Origin: Trogon surrucura
Lineage: Eukaryota; Chordata; Aves; Trogoniformes; Trogonidae
Assembly (NCBI GenBank): GCA_020746105.1
Contig: CM036636.1
Location: 7,130,001 to 7,194,000 of the forward strand
DNA length: 64,000 bases
Direction of reading: 5' to 3'
Positions 37,601 through 48,365 of the stretch are shown here, piece by piece. The stretch's first letter is position 1; the number at the start of each line of letters is the position of its first letter. Both the position numbers and the translations under genes were made by a program. A model generated the notes under the pieces. That model did not search any database. It was not told where the DNA came from and saw nothing but the letters and a program-made list of their open reading frames with translations.

Positions 37601-38670
37601 TCACCTTAAAAGTGGAATGGATTTAGCTCCATTTCCGATAAAACTGGCACAGCTGCAGTCTGAATCACAGAAAACACGGTGAGCAGCACATTTCAGATGG
37701 ACATTAAGACCCATTTCCTTGTGGCTGTGACAGGAAGAAAATAAACCTCTCGTCAGCCCACCCAGCAAGCTGGAAAAGCAGTGAGAAACTCCAGCTTGAA
37801 GAAGACCTAAGGGATAAAATCTAGGAACTCGGTCACCTTCCAATAGCAAAAGAATGAAGTGATTTAACTAATAAAGTATGCAGGTGAGCAAGACAAGCAA
37901 AGAGGCTTGGCCCCCTGAGACACCCCCACAGTAGGACACAGCTCAGGCAGTGGGAGCCCTGCCTTTACCCTCCTGGGCTCACAACATCTCCCAAGGACCC
38001 CAAAAATTTTGTATAAACTAGGCCACCTCCCCAGTCAAAGGGAAGCCTGTGCACTGCCTTCGACCCCCACATTGGGTCTGGATTTGTGAACACAAGAAGC
38101 TGCCGAGGCTGCCTATGAGCTAGGGGAGAGCTGAGCCCGGCAGAGGTCAGGCAGGAGCGAGCCAAGGAGGGGGAACACGGTGGCTCCCCATTACGCAGGT
38201 ATGCTGCTAAGGCATCACATTAGAGCAACATCGTCACTTCTGTGTCTGGAGAGTCCAGACCACGCAGCAGTGAGACCTTGGGAGGGACTCAAAACGGATT
38301 TCAGGGTCCCAGCGATGGCTGAGCAATGCTTAGGAGAAAACAAAAAAAGAGTAAGGGCTGGGCAGCACACCTGCAGATCTCACCTACTGTGACAACTCCC
38401 AATGCAAACGCACAGAGAAAAACAGGGATCCTTCTGCTGGTGGATGCGGTCTTACTGAGCAATAAGCTCTCACGGGAGCAGCCTGGGGATTGCCATGGGC
38501 AGGTCCAGGAGGCTGCGATGTGAAGGGCGGAAGCAGCCCCTTCCCCAAAGCCGGTGGGTTTGGGCTACGCAAGGAGAGGCGGCAAACCTGCCAGTGTTGC
38601 TGTGACTGACTTTATAAACTTCACCTTCGGTGGGAGTCAGCTCTCGTCACCCCAACGTCTCAGCAAAGAT

Positions 38671-38905
38671 AGAGCAGAAATGGAAAAGATCCAAAGAAGT
38701 GCAACAAATAGTATCAATAATCCATGAGAAGAGATTAAAAAGATTTAGGGCTATTTAGTTAAGAAGAAGAGCGGATGGGATAGAGGTGAAGATAAGGAGG
38801 GCATGGCAGAGGCATATAAAGCAGTGGCTGGTATAGAAAAGGTGCCTGGGAGCACAAATTTACCTCTGCAGCACCAAAACAGGAGATATTCAGTGTGTTT
38901 AGAGA
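38671..38905 (+). mobile_element. Ancient CR1/L3-like LINE fragment
   Basis: The stretch starts with a segment resembling GAAAAGATCCAAAGAAGTGC and continues with AGAAGAGATTAAAAAGATTT, a GATAGAGGT-like motif, and a GCATATAAAGCAGTGGCTGG-like motif. This order is that of the region just downstream of the reverse-transcriptase domain in old CR1/L3 families (killer phrases 'GARRATKMI', 'LSLEKRRLRGD', 'IEVYKIMNG'). It is heavily diverged, with stops and indels, and is clearly older than the copy at 60.8 kb. I recognise the family pattern only; the subfamily is not determined. Confidence 0.6.
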
Positions 38906-40509
38906 ACAATACCTTTCAAACTAAGAACAGGGAACACTGACAGGCAGAACTGCAGGAGTTCTGCCACGAAGTTTCATGAATGTGGAGTTCAGCAGGATCC
39001 ACACCAGTGGGCATAAACCAGGACAACAGACGTGTTTGCCAGGGTCAGATTGAGTAAGATACAAGCTGTCCGGTTCAGGATTTTGTACCTCTGAGTTCTC
39101 CAGCGTGGTCTCTATTGTAGACAGGACAGTGGGGTGGGGAAACAAACCTCCAGGTGCAATTCCTGCACCTCCAACAGCCTCACGTTAAATAGCCTGAGGA
39201 CAGGCCCAGAGCTACTGACTGGGAAACAGGAGCTGGATTTCAGCATCTGCCTGGAACAGATCCCACAAGCGCCCTTGAGGGACTTGGCCGTGAGATGAGA
39301 GAAATACATTTGAGGACCTATAAAAAAAACAGCAGTGAATAATACTACTTGGCACCTACAGCACGCCCTTCATCCCTGCATCTCAAAGTGAGTGTCTATG
39401 GCTCTCTCATGTCCACCTCGAGAAACTGAGGCACAATGAAACACAGACACAGGTATGACAGCTCAGCTGAGAGCCGCGGGTCCTGCACACACCTGCAACA
39501 CACCAACAGCTTTCCTTCCCTAGAGCTGCACATCTAGTTGGCAGCAAGGTATGTAAGTATGAGCGCTGTGAAAAAAAAGCAAGCGAATTATAAATTCAGG
39601 GCCAGGTGGCTACTAGAGGAGGGCTTGGGGATAGAGGGATGGATGCTGGCATGCCGGGGGGGCTCCTGCAGCTATGTCTGTGTCAGATTGCCCCACTGCC
39701 CTGCAGCAAACAGCATCCCTTGGGTGACGTGAGGACAGTGGGCTCTGCAGCCAAAGCAGCTCAGATGCCTCCTGCGTAGCGGGGACAGTGGCACTAGCAG
39801 GAGGAGGGACGGGTCCACGCTGGTTCAGGGCGACGGGAGCAGAGAGGACCACCTGCTCCACCTGTTTGTTTAGAGGGTTTTGCCAGTTTACTGTAAGAGG
39901 CTAAAGAGAATTATACAGGAGCCTGTCAGGAGGCCAATGACATTTATAAAGTATTAATCCCTGCGGTGTGTCACTCGCCAGCGTGTTTCATAGTGGCTCT
40001 GTGCTGGCTCGCATGGTCTCTTGCCTCTGTGATGCTAAGGAGTAGTTTTGATATGCTTCAGGGACTTGCTGGATATTTTATTCCCCTAGTCACTTTTTCT
40101 AGCAGGAATTCCTTCTCCTCCTGTCCCACAGCCAGTCTCTCCTCCTGGACTTACCGCATGGCTTGCTTTGATCGCCTGCTCCCACCCTCCTACCCTAAAC
40201 CCCCAACTTCTCTCCTCCCCAGACACAATCCTCAGTGCTGTCTCTGCCAGCTCAGCCCTATTTCATCTTTAAACGAAGCTTAAAAGACTCTTTACAGGGC
40301 TATGGGTGGAAGAAACAAATGTTCTTCCCTCATACGCATTCTGGCCCCCCGTGTGATTCCCCACCAGCCCAGAGGCACCGCCTGTGCTGGGGCTCCGGGT
40401 GCATCACACCGCCGTGACACCTCGGCGACAACTTCTGTTGCTCGGCCACCCTCGGGGAAGAGAAAATGAGCAACTGTAGCTTTAAAACAAAGATTAGATG
40501 CAATCCACA

Positions 40510-40532
40510 CCCCCCCCCCCCCCCCCGCCCCC
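40510..40532 (+). repeat. Poly-C tract
   Basis: A run of 17 C is followed by one G and six more C. It is the longest C homopolymer in the window. It could form an i-motif or, on the other strand, a G-quadruplex, and is prone to length error in assembly. Confidence 0.95.
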
Positions 40533-40670
40533 TCCCTTTCTCTCTCCTTTTTTAAAGGGAACTTGTCAAGGTTTCCATCAATAATAGATAATGGTGCATC
40601 ACTCTGGCAGGTTACACCCTCCGGCTGTTTTGATATTTTCCAGAGAATTTGTCAGCAATCCTACAGCAAA

Positions 40671-40710
40671 GGAGGGCTGGGGGAGGGGCTCGGGAGGGGG
40701 GGGGGGAGAG
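40671..40710 (+). repeat. G-rich tract with strong G-quadruplex pattern
   Basis: G runs of 3, 5, 4, 3 and 11 bases are separated by loops of one to four bases, which satisfies the usual G3+N1-7 rule. It lies about 140 bp from the poly-C tract at 40510-40532, and the two are complementary in the inverted-repeat sense. Confidence 0.85.
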
Positions 40711-40711
40711 G

Positions 40712-40762
40712 CCTCATTAATTTTTTGTCATTTGCATTCCCACTGTTAAATAATGTATTGAT
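40712..40762. promoter_or_regulatory. Candidate enhancer patch with POU octamer
   Basis: Between the G-rich tract and the pyrimidine tract is an AT-rich patch containing ATTAATT and a perfect POU octamer ATTTGCAT (40730-40737), followed by GTATTGATTG. Such composition in GC-rich surroundings is typical of conserved enhancers. Conservation has not been tested. Confidence 0.25.
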
Positions 40763-41003
40763 TGCTCTTTCTCTCTGCCTCTTTAATTCTCTCTCTTCTG
40801 CAGCCGATGGCCCTCACTCCGTGACAGATGAGTTTGTCAGAGGCACCAGACAGCTCGTACTCCCCAGGACTGGGGCTGGGAGAGCTCAATGTGACCCCGG
40901 CCCTGGCATCGTCACACAAGTCACAGCTCCAGTGGCACCAGCTCCTTGCAGGGGGACACTGAGGTCTCCCTCAAACCAGTTGCTGAGACATCCCAGCCCA
41001 TGA
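40763..41003 (+). other. Strong 3' splice-site-like signal followed by an open frame (candidate)
   Basis: A pyrimidine-rich tract of about 40 bases, interrupted by two A and a few G, ends CTTCTGCAG at 40803. This is one of the best acceptor-like sequences in the window. The frame after it (ADGPHSVTDEF...) stays open to a stop at 41001-41003. No donor was identified downstream, so if real it would be a terminal exon. No poly(A) signal is seen close by; the nearest AATAAA-like sequence is near 41444-41450. No domain is recognised. Confidence 0.15.
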
Positions 41004-41414
41004 CTTAGTGCTTCACTGCTGTCACCCAGCTCCTGCAGTTTGGGAGGTCAAGGACAACGGTGCATGGGTCCTGGCACGCTTGGATGTCATCAGAGGAGGA
41101 CTTGACAAAAAGTTGGGGAAGTGGTAGCAATGTAAAACCAGGGAAACCACCACCCCTGCTGCTGGCTGGGACTCCTGGGCAGCTACTGGACTCTGCAAGA
41201 ATGAGCTGCTGGAAAAGTCAGCATGGGCAGCTCTGACCTCAGCAGGGCAGAAAAATGGAAATGCTGAGAGCATTTTGCTCCTACCTTCAGCAGGAGTCTG
41301 CTTCCCCGTCCCTTCCGCAGACCTGGGCCCAAGGGTCTGGGAAGCCAGATACAAGGTCCATTGCACTGGCAGTTGAGCTAAATGAGAATTTGCACATGAT
41401 CAGGGCTTTGCTCA

Positions 41415-41520
41415 GCCTAATGCGGCTTGGCTTCCTTTTTAATTAATAAATACTTAATTACATAGTTAATATTTTAATATTTCCTTTTAAAAACGTCTGA
41501 TTTAATGGAGTTACTGCCAG
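41415..41520. promoter_or_regulatory. Candidate AT-rich regulatory patch
   Basis: A block rich in ATTA/TAAT cores, including AATTAATAAATACTTAATTA and GTTAATATTTTAATAT. Many paired homeodomain cores lie within about 100 bp. An AT-rich low-complexity origin is equally possible. Confidence 0.2.
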
Positions 41521-42265
41521 CTATTTGTTTTTTATGACTTTTATGTTTATCTTCCTTTCATTTCTCTTTTCCCCCTCCACCCACTGCTCTAATCCCCGAA
41601 GCTCCCGGTTGATCTTTGCTACTGGAAATCGGCAGCCGGGCTTTCAGCTGAAATGGAATCAGGCCCTTGATGCTGACACCCATCAGCCAAAGGTGCTAAC
41701 ATGAGTTACCAGTGCTCGGGTACTTCACCACAAATATACCCACCCCTGGGGAGGGGAGGAGAGGGGAGCTGAGGTAGTGCTGGAGATGCCAGCAAGGGGA
41801 GGTGGGAAAAGAGCCGGGGGGTGAGTGGGTACCAGGTTGGGGCTACCCCCACAATCATTTCCAAAGTTGAGGAGAGCCCTGAGCCTTCTTTACCTTCCAG
41901 GTGAATCTCACCCTTGTGCACAGCCTGTCCCAGGAGCAGCACAGCTGTACCCAGACAAGGATGGAGAAGGGCACTGGCAGTGAGGATGAGGGGAGATAGA
42001 TGCGACCTGCAGCAGTGAGCACTTGGCTCCTTGCTCCACCTCCTCTGGCTCCAGGGCGGTGCCCGTGCCGAACCCTGCACACACTGAGAGAGACACTGCA
42101 CTAAGCAGCTACAGCTTCTCACATGCCCCCTCCCCAGGAAGCCCCCTGCCTCACAACCAGCCCACCCAACCTGCAAAACTCAGCTTCAGAACAGAGCTCC
42201 CCCAGCACCGGTGGGCCGAGCTGCGGGCCCGAGTCTCACCTGGGGTGAGAGATCTCCTCCAGCTT

Positions 42266-42283
42266 CTTCCAGGGGGCGCACGA
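42266..42283 (+). promoter_or_regulatory. Weaker CTCF-like motif
   Basis: The + strand contains CCAGGGGGCGCAC, an intact AGGGGGCGC core preceded by TTC in place of the usual CCA. Two mismatches make this a moderate candidate only. Confidence 0.25.
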
Positions 42284-43335
42284 TGGGGAAAGTGGGTGTT
42301 ATCACCCTGATCTCCGTGAGCAGCCTGTTGGGATAATAAAACAAATAAACAGAAGAGTTCCAGCCAAGGCACTTGGGGCACCATAAAACAGGCTAAAAGC
42401 AAATACAGCATTGTTAATCCATCATAAAGTAACAACCTCTTACGATCCTGAATGCATCAAAATGAATGGGAGACCAGCAGGGTCGTGAGCCGACCACCAG
42501 AGCCATGTTGAATGCAAAGCAGGGCTGTAAGGGATGGGGGGGAAACAACCTCCAGCCCGCTGGGTACTGGGAAAACAGGACTCTAGGAACTCTTTTAAAC
42601 CCACCCAGTTGGGTTTAAAACCAGTAACACTGGTTCAGGCCAGGAAGAGTGGGGCACCTTTGTCTTGTGGTCTCCCTACCTCCCTCTGCCCAGCAGAGAT
42701 GTCATCAGCTGAGGCCGGACAGCTCAGTGCATGTCTGCTGATGAGCCACGTGAGCACAGCCCTCACATGGGGCCAAAGACAATGCTCAGGTCCCCATGGC
42801 TGGGCAGGAGGAGCAAGGGGGTGCCCCAATTCCCCAGCATGACATAAGCACCGTGGTGCTGGGGGGGGGGTGCTGAGTCCCCCAAGCCCCACAGCAGCAG
42901 CATTTGGCTTGCTCTGCCAGTGACACCAGAGATGATGGGGCAACATCCCAGGAAAGGAGGTGAAATGAGTCCGGATGGAAACTGAACGGGACTCTTGAGT
43001 GCTCCATCCTCTCTGCTAATGAGTGTTCTGCACGTGCGAGGGCGAGAGAAGAAAACCCACCACGCGCTAATAAAGCCCCATGACTTTGCTGACTGGAGGC
43101 ATCAGCGCTAATGAAGTCACCAGAGAGTTGGGATTCCTCTGGTAGATCTGACATTGAATTAAAACAACGATTATAGAGAACAATCTGAGGAACCAACAAT
43201 AAAAATAAAACAGCCACACACCGACACGACATGCCCGGGCGGCAGCCGAGCCCTCTGGCTTGCCGGGCTGCTGCGGAGCCTGGGTGGGCGATGGGTTTGG
43301 GAACGGGAGTGAAAGGAGCTCCTGAGGGATGGGAT

Positions 43336-43368
43336 GCTCAGGTCACCCACCGAGAAGCTCAGGTCACC
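43336..43368 (+). repeat. Direct repeat GCTCAGGTCACC, 21-bp period
   Basis: The 12-mer GCTCAGGTCACC is present at 43336-43347 and 43357-43368. Each copy carries an AGGTCA nuclear-receptor half-site. Whether this is functional or a chance small duplication cannot be told. Confidence 0.6.
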
Positions 43369-43739
43369 TCAAAGCCAGGCTGTGAGCATCTCCTGGGTGC
43401 TCACCAGGGAAACCCGAGCACCATCCCAGAGCAAGGAGGTGACCCAGGGCCGTGCCAGGAGCCCTGGGGACATGCAGGAGATCCACTGCGTGGAGAGAAG
43501 GGCAGGACAGACAGACAGACAGGCACTTACTACATGCACACTCAGCGCAGCTGACAGAGACCTCCTTGGAGAGAACGCCCAGCAAGGGCTGGTCGATAAC
43601 TCTGCGGGTTGAAGGCTGTTTTCTGAAAGCAACAGCTTTATATACACGCATACACACGTATATTTAAATATACACCCTAAACATATTAAACTCTTAGTAT
43701 ATTTATATTTAACATTAATGTATTAATAATATCCTTAAA

Positions 43740-43753
43740 TACACACACACACA
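43740..43753 (+). repeat. (AC)n microsatellite
   Basis: About seven AC units, next to an AT-rich 80-bp stretch (43660-43740). Confidence 0.85.
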
Positions 43754-44139
43754 GCTATAATAAGTTCAGGTCTTAGCCTGACACTGACAGCAGTGACTTT
43801 GGCTGAGGCTATGTTTGGAAGCCTCACAAATGGCCACTGGGCCCCCCCATTTCTCACTGCAGCGCCTTTTATTTGAGCAGAGACATTACAGAGGAGTCGT
43901 GTCACCATCGTGAGCCGCCGGTGCCCAGCTATCCTCGCTGTCACCCCGGTGGGCAGGGAGGAGCAGGCAGATGCCCCGTGGGGCACTTTGGTGCCTCTTC
44001 TTAATTAGAAACTTCATCTCTGCGTCTTACGTGCCCTTCCGTGGGGTTAGTCGCTCTCACCTGCTTAATCCTAGAAGATTATTTTCTGGTCTCTTTTAAA
44101 AAATAACCCAATCACCCCAAACCCTTCAGTCTTCTTTCA

Positions 44140-44226
44140 ATTCTTTTAATTTCACCTCATTTAATTCCTTGCCAGCTTAATGACTCGGTAGTAATGAATA
44201 AGATGGAAATTAGGGCTTAATAAGCG
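44140..44226. promoter_or_regulatory. Candidate homeodomain-motif cluster
   Basis: TTTTAATTT, ATTTAATTCC, CTTAATGAC, GTAATGAATA, AAATTAGGG and CTTAATAAG occur within 87 bp, giving at least six TAAT/ATTA cores in non-repetitive context. Function is inferred from density only. Confidence 0.25.
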
Positions 44227-46907
44227 TTAAGAAAAGACAGATTTCTTGCTGATGAAGGGAGCGCGCTGGTGGGAAAGCGGAGACTGGAGAGAGCACAGAG
44301 ATAACCCCAAAGCTCTTCCTGACCTTGAGACAGATGATGCCAACTCCAGGCTGTAACTGCTGACAGTGACAGGCTGCAGCTGGGACCAGGGATGTGCCAG
44401 TCCCAAGAGAAGGATGCTGGAGAGAAGTGGGAAGGGATGGACATGAGAAAGGGCTGGCACAGGGAGATGACAGTGCCCAGCATCCTGGTCCTCGCTTTGA
44501 TTTTTGGCCAGGGCAGGGGCTGAGCCAGGGATGCAGCAAGGGGGCCCAGTGGTCTGGGAAAGCTCGAAGGTTGAAGCAGCCCCCGTGTTTGGGAAATGCC
44601 ACACCCCACCTGGAGAGGTGGCTTTGGCCCGTGAAGCTCTAGAGCAAGGCAGCGGTGAGTCCAGCCCCAAGGCTGCGGTGACAGGACCTCTGCCGTGAGC
44701 GCGGCTAACGATGGGCCAGGCGGCCGCTCGCACCGCGTTAGCCAACTCTGGACATACGCTCTAATTAACGATGATACGGGGACTGACACGTAGATCGTGG
44801 GGCAAAAAGGTGCAGAACTAATTGACCTGCTGGAAAACACTTCTGACAAGATCCTCACCCTCCCCGTGCAGGTTCCATAAAGCAAACAGCTTCCCACCCC
44901 AAAATATGGGGAAAACGCCGCTGTCGAGCCCGATGGCTGGCACAGCTGCACCACGGGCAATACTGATCTCTGCCAGCACTTTTCCTCCCAGAGATTGGTT
45001 TGCTCCTTGTGCTCACAGATGCTGTCAATTTAGAGATACTGGTTGTTTTTTAAGTGCATTTCTTGCTCTTTTGATCCTTATTTTGCTTCCCTTGAAGTAA
45101 CTGGACATGACCGAGTGAGAATATCGGATCCAGGCCCTGGTTAGCTCACCTGCATGGATCAGCTTTTTCAGATGCAATGAGGCACTGGAGCTGATGACTG
45201 GGAAGCACTGGCAGCATTCGGAGGCAACAGAGCTGCCCTCCCATCGCTGCCTCCTTTTTCATGTGCAGAGAAGAGGTTTTGGGCAGCACAGGGATTTTAA
45301 TTCCTCTTTGGAAGGTTTTATCCATTCAAGGACTAGAGGCAGTTAAGTGAGTTTTCCCATTTGGGGATCAGATGAAATCCTTACCATGCATGATGCCAGT
45401 GAAAAAAATCCCCTGTAGGCTGAAGAGTGGCTGGGGAGCTCAAAGAAAGCTAGAAAAACTACTTCAGGCTCTAGAATTTCCCTGACCCAAACCCAGCTGA
45501 CACTAAAAACCACAAGTCTCAAACACAAAATACAAGCGGAGGATCAAACACCTTGGTCTGTTCCTGCTGGCTCTTCTGCATCTGCTTATGGCCACTGTGG
45601 GAGACAGGAGACCTAAAACCCACTGTTTTGTGGCTGGCACCTCCAGCAAACCTTCATGGGGAGCAATGTGTGGGAAACCCCAGTGTGGTGGAGCACCTGG
45701 AGGTGGTGCTGGGAGCTGCACGGGGCTGGGCTGGTGGGCACCCACCCAGGGTGGGTGCATCTATTGCGAAGGAAGCGTGTTGTGCTGGGAAAAAAACCCA
45801 ATTTAGATGGGGAAATTTATTCCTGCTGGCACTGTGTACTATAGATCCATAAATAATCAGCCCTTAAAAGCAATTGCCTCAACTAAACCAGAGAGGCACA
45901 TAAACATTGCAAAGCTGCATGACTACTAAGGGGAAATTATGCCACAGAAGAGGTTTCGCTACTTGCCTTCGCATCTGCGCAGCAAATCCTGTCCTGGAGA
46001 GCCTCTCCCCATCACCTCAAACGTGGCAGCACAGACAGTGACGGTGTGAAAGCTCCCAAAAACTTTGCGCCAGCGAAGAGGACTGGGAGCAAGCACCCTC
46101 ATGGTCCTATTTCACCCACCGTGGAGGAAACAGGAAAGAAAGGGAAAGAAAATGTTGCTCTTCTTGCAGGAAAAATGCAAAAACTACGGAAGGCACCTGA
46201 GATCTGTCCCATTGACACAATCCTTGTGCATCCCCTGGGCGCTGCAGCAGGTGCAGGACAGGCCATGCCCATTGCTTCAAACACCTCTACGTGCGAGGCT
46301 TTCCCAGACTGGTGGCAGCAGAGAAATCCTCACAAACCTCTTACCTTTCTGGTGCCCCTTTGGAGAAAATTCAGCTTGGGCAGGGCTGGAGCTCTTCTCC
46401 CAATGTCCTCAGAGATGATGCGCCCCGTGGCGGAGAAAGGGACCTGCACGGGGGACACCTCCCACGAGGAAGGTGCCAGGGCTGCCACTGGGAGAGATGT
46501 AGGAATCACCAGGATGGATGGGAGAGCACACATGAAATACCAGCTCTGTGAGACCTCCTCAAGAGCATGAAGCTGAGCAGGGAGGAGCCTTCACCCTCCC
46601 CTGGGGTCCAGGTGCTGCAATAACCCCATCCCAATCCCCTCCACCTGGACCAGACCCCATGTGCCCCAGCCCCCAGCTGCCAACAAGCTTTTATTCATTA
46701 CCAGACCAGAGAGCAGCACTTGGATGCAAAAGGATGCTCTGATCCCCAAACTCTCTTTTTTTTTTTTTTAAATAATTTTTTTTTATTATAAGCCTTATAA
46801 GTCTCCTCCAAGTCTGGTCCCGCTGTGACAGGCGGCTTCAAAGAGCCCCTCCACATTAAAATTGGATGCTGCTCCTGCACAGCCTGAGATCAGAAACTCC
46901 TGCAGCG

Positions 46908-46975
46908 GGGATCGATTGCCTGATTAGGGGGGAATTGATTGCCCCTAGCCTCATTAGCATATCGTTAGTGCTGAC
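46908..46975. promoter_or_regulatory. Candidate regulatory patch with repeated GATTGCC
   Basis: The patch holds ATCGATTGCC, TGATTAGG, AATTGATTGCCCC, CTCATTAGCATAT and CGTTAGTG. The 7-mer GATTGCC occurs twice, 23 bp apart. ATCGATT is a CUX/ONECUT-type core and TGATTAG a homeodomain-type core. Single-copy and not AT-simple. Confidence 0.25.
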
Positions 46976-48239
46976 CCGGTAGCTGGCCCCGCTCGAGAGG
47001 GCTGTGACCTGGATGGATTAAAAAGCACAACGCGGGCAGGAGGGATGGGAAATCAGTAAACAGGAGAGGGGGAGGTGAAAACTCTGGTCGATAACAACCA
47101 CCTGATGACCCTGTCGAGGCTCCGAGCGCTCGGCACCCATCACCCCCGGGAGCATCGCGGGGGGTTGCAGCTCCTGGGTGCGGTCCCCTGCCTATGGCAG
47201 TTCCCAAGCGGAGCATCCCTCTTGGAGGGGGGTTTCTTTGGGAGCTCCAGCCCTTTTGAACATTGACTAACGGGTTTTTTTTTAGTGCTGTGAGTCAGTA
47301 GCCCCATATAGGATTTCCATCTGTGCCGTGCGAGGCCTCGCCAGACTGTGTTTTAGGCCTCCATCCAAATAAAGCTGAAGAACTACTTGGGTTTGATTTG
47401 CTGCTTTTTGTTTTGCTTTTTAATATAAATGTTGCACACACCAAAAAAAAAGGAGGGGAGGAGCCTGGGCTGTTCCCAAGGTGCTGTACAGCCTGAACCT
47501 CTGCAGGACCCACCTCACGAATGACTTAGCAAAGGTCAGGATGCAACGTGTAGCCCTGAACCTGGTCCAGCCCAGTCCCAAACTGGAGGGGTTGGAGACC
47601 CCCCAGAGCCTGGTTTTGCAGAATAACCCGCATTTGTCCTGAAGTCCTTTGAGGATCAGTTCTCTCTTCTCTTTTTTTTTTTGGTTTTAAAAAATCTGAT
47701 GAGCAGCAAGAGTTATGAAGATCTGAGATGCTCAAGGACTCACGTGCAGCACGGATGACCTTGCGCAGGGTGATTGTCCCCAGGCATGGAGACATAGTGC
47801 CCAGCTTGGGTGACCACGCCAGGAACCAGCACAGGCTGGACAACACGAGGAGCTGTGCTGAGGGATGTGGGAATTCCCTCTTCACTGCTGTGCCTTCCCC
47901 ATCTGCAGGATGGAGGTGCCCATGTCTGACTGACAGCAGTGCCATGGGTGGTGTTCAGGTTCACGGTGTATTTTCAAAAGGTGCTAACCACAAATAAATT
48001 CTGTTTTCTCAAATGATCGGCACAGACTTGGCAAGAAAAAAGGGGGTTTTTTGCTTCCTCGCTGCTGTTTGGGACGTTGCTGCCGTGAAGCTGCTGGCTT
48101 CTGTCTCGGATGGAGCGATGTTCCCACATGGGATGAAGTCCTCCCCGTCGATGCTGTCCATCAACTCTCATTACGGTTCATTTTCTACATTGGGTGAATT
48201 ACAGCAGGAGACTCCTTGCCGGCAGTCTGCGTTCAGCCC

Positions 48240-48365
48240 TTTGCCCGATGCTCTAACACAGCAAATTAATTAGCAGCGATGTGATAACTACCCAGGAATC
48301 TCATAACTCTAATTGCATCGCAGTGCTCTGGCGAGGAGTATTTGATCTCCTATCGATTAATGAAA
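48240..48365. promoter_or_regulatory. Candidate enhancer patch, dense homeodomain motifs
   Basis: AAATTAATTAG (about 48263-48273), GTGATAAC, TAATTGCAT (48310-48318) and TATCGATTAATG (48351-48362) lie in 125 bp of complex, non-repetitive sequence. The mix of homeodomain, GATA-like and CUX/ONECUT-like cores resembles vertebrate developmental enhancers. Confidence 0.3.

Larger units (their letters stand above)
31121..38670. other. Upstream flanking DNA, first part: no gene recognised
   Basis: The CpG-island shoulder extends to about 31460, followed by ordinary single-copy sequence. Apart from the 113/114-bp repeat pair, the CTCF-like motifs at 33.0 and 34.1 kb, the GA repeat and T-rich tracts near 36700-36780, I see no gene, RNA or mobile element. 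Open frames of 96-160 codons overlap on both strands and show no domain or consistent splice signals. Confidence 0.6.

Noticed and set aside
44217..44960. 247-codon minus-strand open frame
   Set aside because: Two other minus frames are open over the same region (44210-44602 and 44227-44745), there is no recognised domain, and no splice or promoter signals frame it.
46046..46570. 174-codon + strand open frame
   Set aside because: Overlaps other open frames on both strands; no recognisable domain or codon bias.
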